Source: an uncultured Verrucomicrobiota bacterium
GTDB lineage: Bacteria > Verrucomicrobiota > Verrucomicrobiia > Opitutales > Opitutaceae
DNA length: 52,155 nt
Reading direction: 5' to 3'
Assembly: GCA_913058185.1 (NCBI GenBank)
Contig: CAJXQX010000022.1
Location: 1-52,155, forward strand
Positions within the stretch are counted from its first letter, which is position 1, and each line of letters starts with the position of its first letter. The translations under genes and the position numbers were made by a program. This document shows positions 51,459 through 52,155 of this stretch, piece by piece. The notes under the pieces are model-generated. The model saw only the letters and a program-made list of their open reading frames with translations. It did not search any database and was not told the origin of the DNA.

Positions 51459-51902
51459 ATGCGATTAATTGTTCTACTGGTAATTCTTTTCTCTGGATGT
51501 GCAGAAAAGTCACAAACGACCTACAACGAAGATGAAATCATTTTTGTTGTGGAACTAAAGCCCGTCAGCGGCAAAAACTCAGAGGATATTACAAACTTCT
51601 CCAAGGTTTACACAGATGCCATCGACAACAATGAGCCCCAGTCACTTGGATGGGGTTTTTATGAATCTGAGGGTAAGATTACTCTCATTGAGCGCTACCA
51701 GAGTTCGGATGCCGTTTTAACTCACGTCCAGAATGTCTCAGAGGGAGGTAAATTAGAGGGCCTTTTCGGCGAGTTTTTAGGATACTTTGAAATTGCAAAG
51801 ATAGAAATTTTTGGGACTGCCTCGCCAGAACTAAAAGCGGTTCTCAAGTCGATGGACATGCCCGCTTTTTACAGATCATCGATGGCAAGTTTCAGTCGGT
51901 AG
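51459..51902 (+). CDS. Lipoprotein with ABM-like domain
   Basis: A 147-residue protein. The ATG at 51459 begins a lipoprotein leader (MRLIVLLVILFSGCAEKSQ; the lipidated Cys would be residue 14); a frame from 51372 adds 29 residues without leader character. The body ('EIIFVVELKPVSGKNSEDITNF', 'SLGWGFYESEGKITLIERYQSSDAVLTHVQNV') has the order of strands and helix of the antibiotic-biosynthesis-monooxygenase-like (dimeric alpha/beta) fold. The gene is visibly AT-richer than the rest of the window, which suggests transfer with the adjacent HTH fragment. The function is unknown. Confidence 0.7.
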   Translation: MRLIVLLVILFSGCAEKSQTTYNEDEIIFVVELKPVSGKNSEDITNFSKVYTDAIDNNEPQSLGWGFYESEGKITLIERYQSSDAVLTHVQNVSEGGKLEGLFGEFLGYFEIAKIEIFGTASPELKAVLKSMDMPAFYRSSMASFSR

Positions 51903-52155
51903 AAATAAAAAAAGAAGCAGCTCTGCCGAACTGCCCCTTTGATTCGCCCCTCCGACATCGCTATACAGGTTAACGCCGAGTGAACTTACTTAAGTGTGTC
52001 GGAACTGGTCGGGTTACCCAAACTGGTCCACCTAAACAGTTAGTCTGGATGGGTTGATGTAGTGGTTGAGGGTGTAGAGTAAGTCAAGGGATGGGCGGAA
52101 GGAGGCCGGAGGCCGACTGGAGCCCTTCCCTTGAGTGGAGGATTCTGCTTCGAGC
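51903..52155. other. Unresolved right edge, possible insertion-element end
   Basis: About 250 bases after the lipoprotein gene. An A-run followed by AAGCAG...CTGCCCCTT (51909-51942) could form a weak hairpin. Read on the minus strand, an open frame from the window edge ends at a stop near 52038 ('RPSLDLLYTLNHYINPSRLTV'), followed by a short non-coding trailer. This would fit the 3' end of a transposase-like gene running off the window, but I cannot assign a family. Confidence 0.3.

Noticed and set aside
1-52155. CRISPR array, defence system or prophage
   Set aside because: No regularly spaced repeats, cas-like genes or phage structural genes are seen; only the fragment at the right edge hints at a mobile element.

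Overview
The window looks like a chromosomal segment of an aerobic, polysaccharide-degrading member of the PVC group, most likely Verrucomicrobia of the Opitutaceae type. The reasons are the composition (moderately high GC), a very long TonB-dependent receptor whose mature start carries the 'ELSPFEVDAS' segment usual in Opitutaceae receptors with no SusD partner, many formylglycine sulfatases, Tat-exported Gfo/Idh/MocA and sugar-epimerase proteins, and the planctomycete/verrucomicrobial DUF1552 plus DUF1592-type cytochrome pairs. The organism assignment is inferred from protein style, not from a marker gene.

Layout. 13-7765: a sulfatase with a beta-rich tail divergent from an EamA transporter, a SpoIIAA-like protein, an exported MhpD-like hydratase homologue, a small membrane protein, then a Tat-exported TIM-barrel epimerase translationally coupled to a HEAT-tailed sulfatase. 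7938-8012: tRNA-Glu(CTC). 8411-15378: a NarL-type response regulator and a histidine kinase with lectin-like sensor domains, divergent from the TonB-dependent receptor, with two palindromes between them. 15612-19944: GH29 alpha-L-fucosidase, PurU (a housekeeping gene on the other strand) and GH27 alpha-galactosidase, followed by a REP-like inverted repeat. 20143-27269: Gfo/Idh/MocA oxidoreductase, DUF1552, DUF1592-type cytochrome and a leaderless sulfatase, all on the minus strand. 27369-33322: an unrecognised exported protein, a second leaderless sulfatase, a LacI regulator and a sodium:solute symporter, with LacI-type operator-like sites. 33525-44691: a compact minus-strand gene run of symporter, two sulfatases, DUF1592 cytochrome, DUF1552, esterase and sulfatase, with several 4-base overlaps. 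44990-50690: two coupled sulfatases, a convergent sulfatase and a DUF1080 protein. 50781-52155: a broken exported-protein gene, a truncated HTH gene, an AT-richer lipoprotein gene and unresolved sequence that may be an insertion-element edge.

Working model (inference). Sulfated, fucose- and galactose-containing glycans enter through the TonB receptor and are trimmed by exported sulfatases, GH29, GH27 and an esterase. Released sugars or sugar sulfates enter through the SSS symporters, and two leaderless sulfatases may finish desulfation in the cytoplasm. The tight interleaving of the multi-heme-like DUF1592 proteins and DUF1552 proteins with sulfatases and Tat oxidoreductases suggests an uncharacterised periplasmic (possibly oxidative) branch of sulfated-glycan catabolism. 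There are ten sulfatases but no formylglycine-generating enzyme or anSME in the window, so maturation must be supplied from elsewhere.
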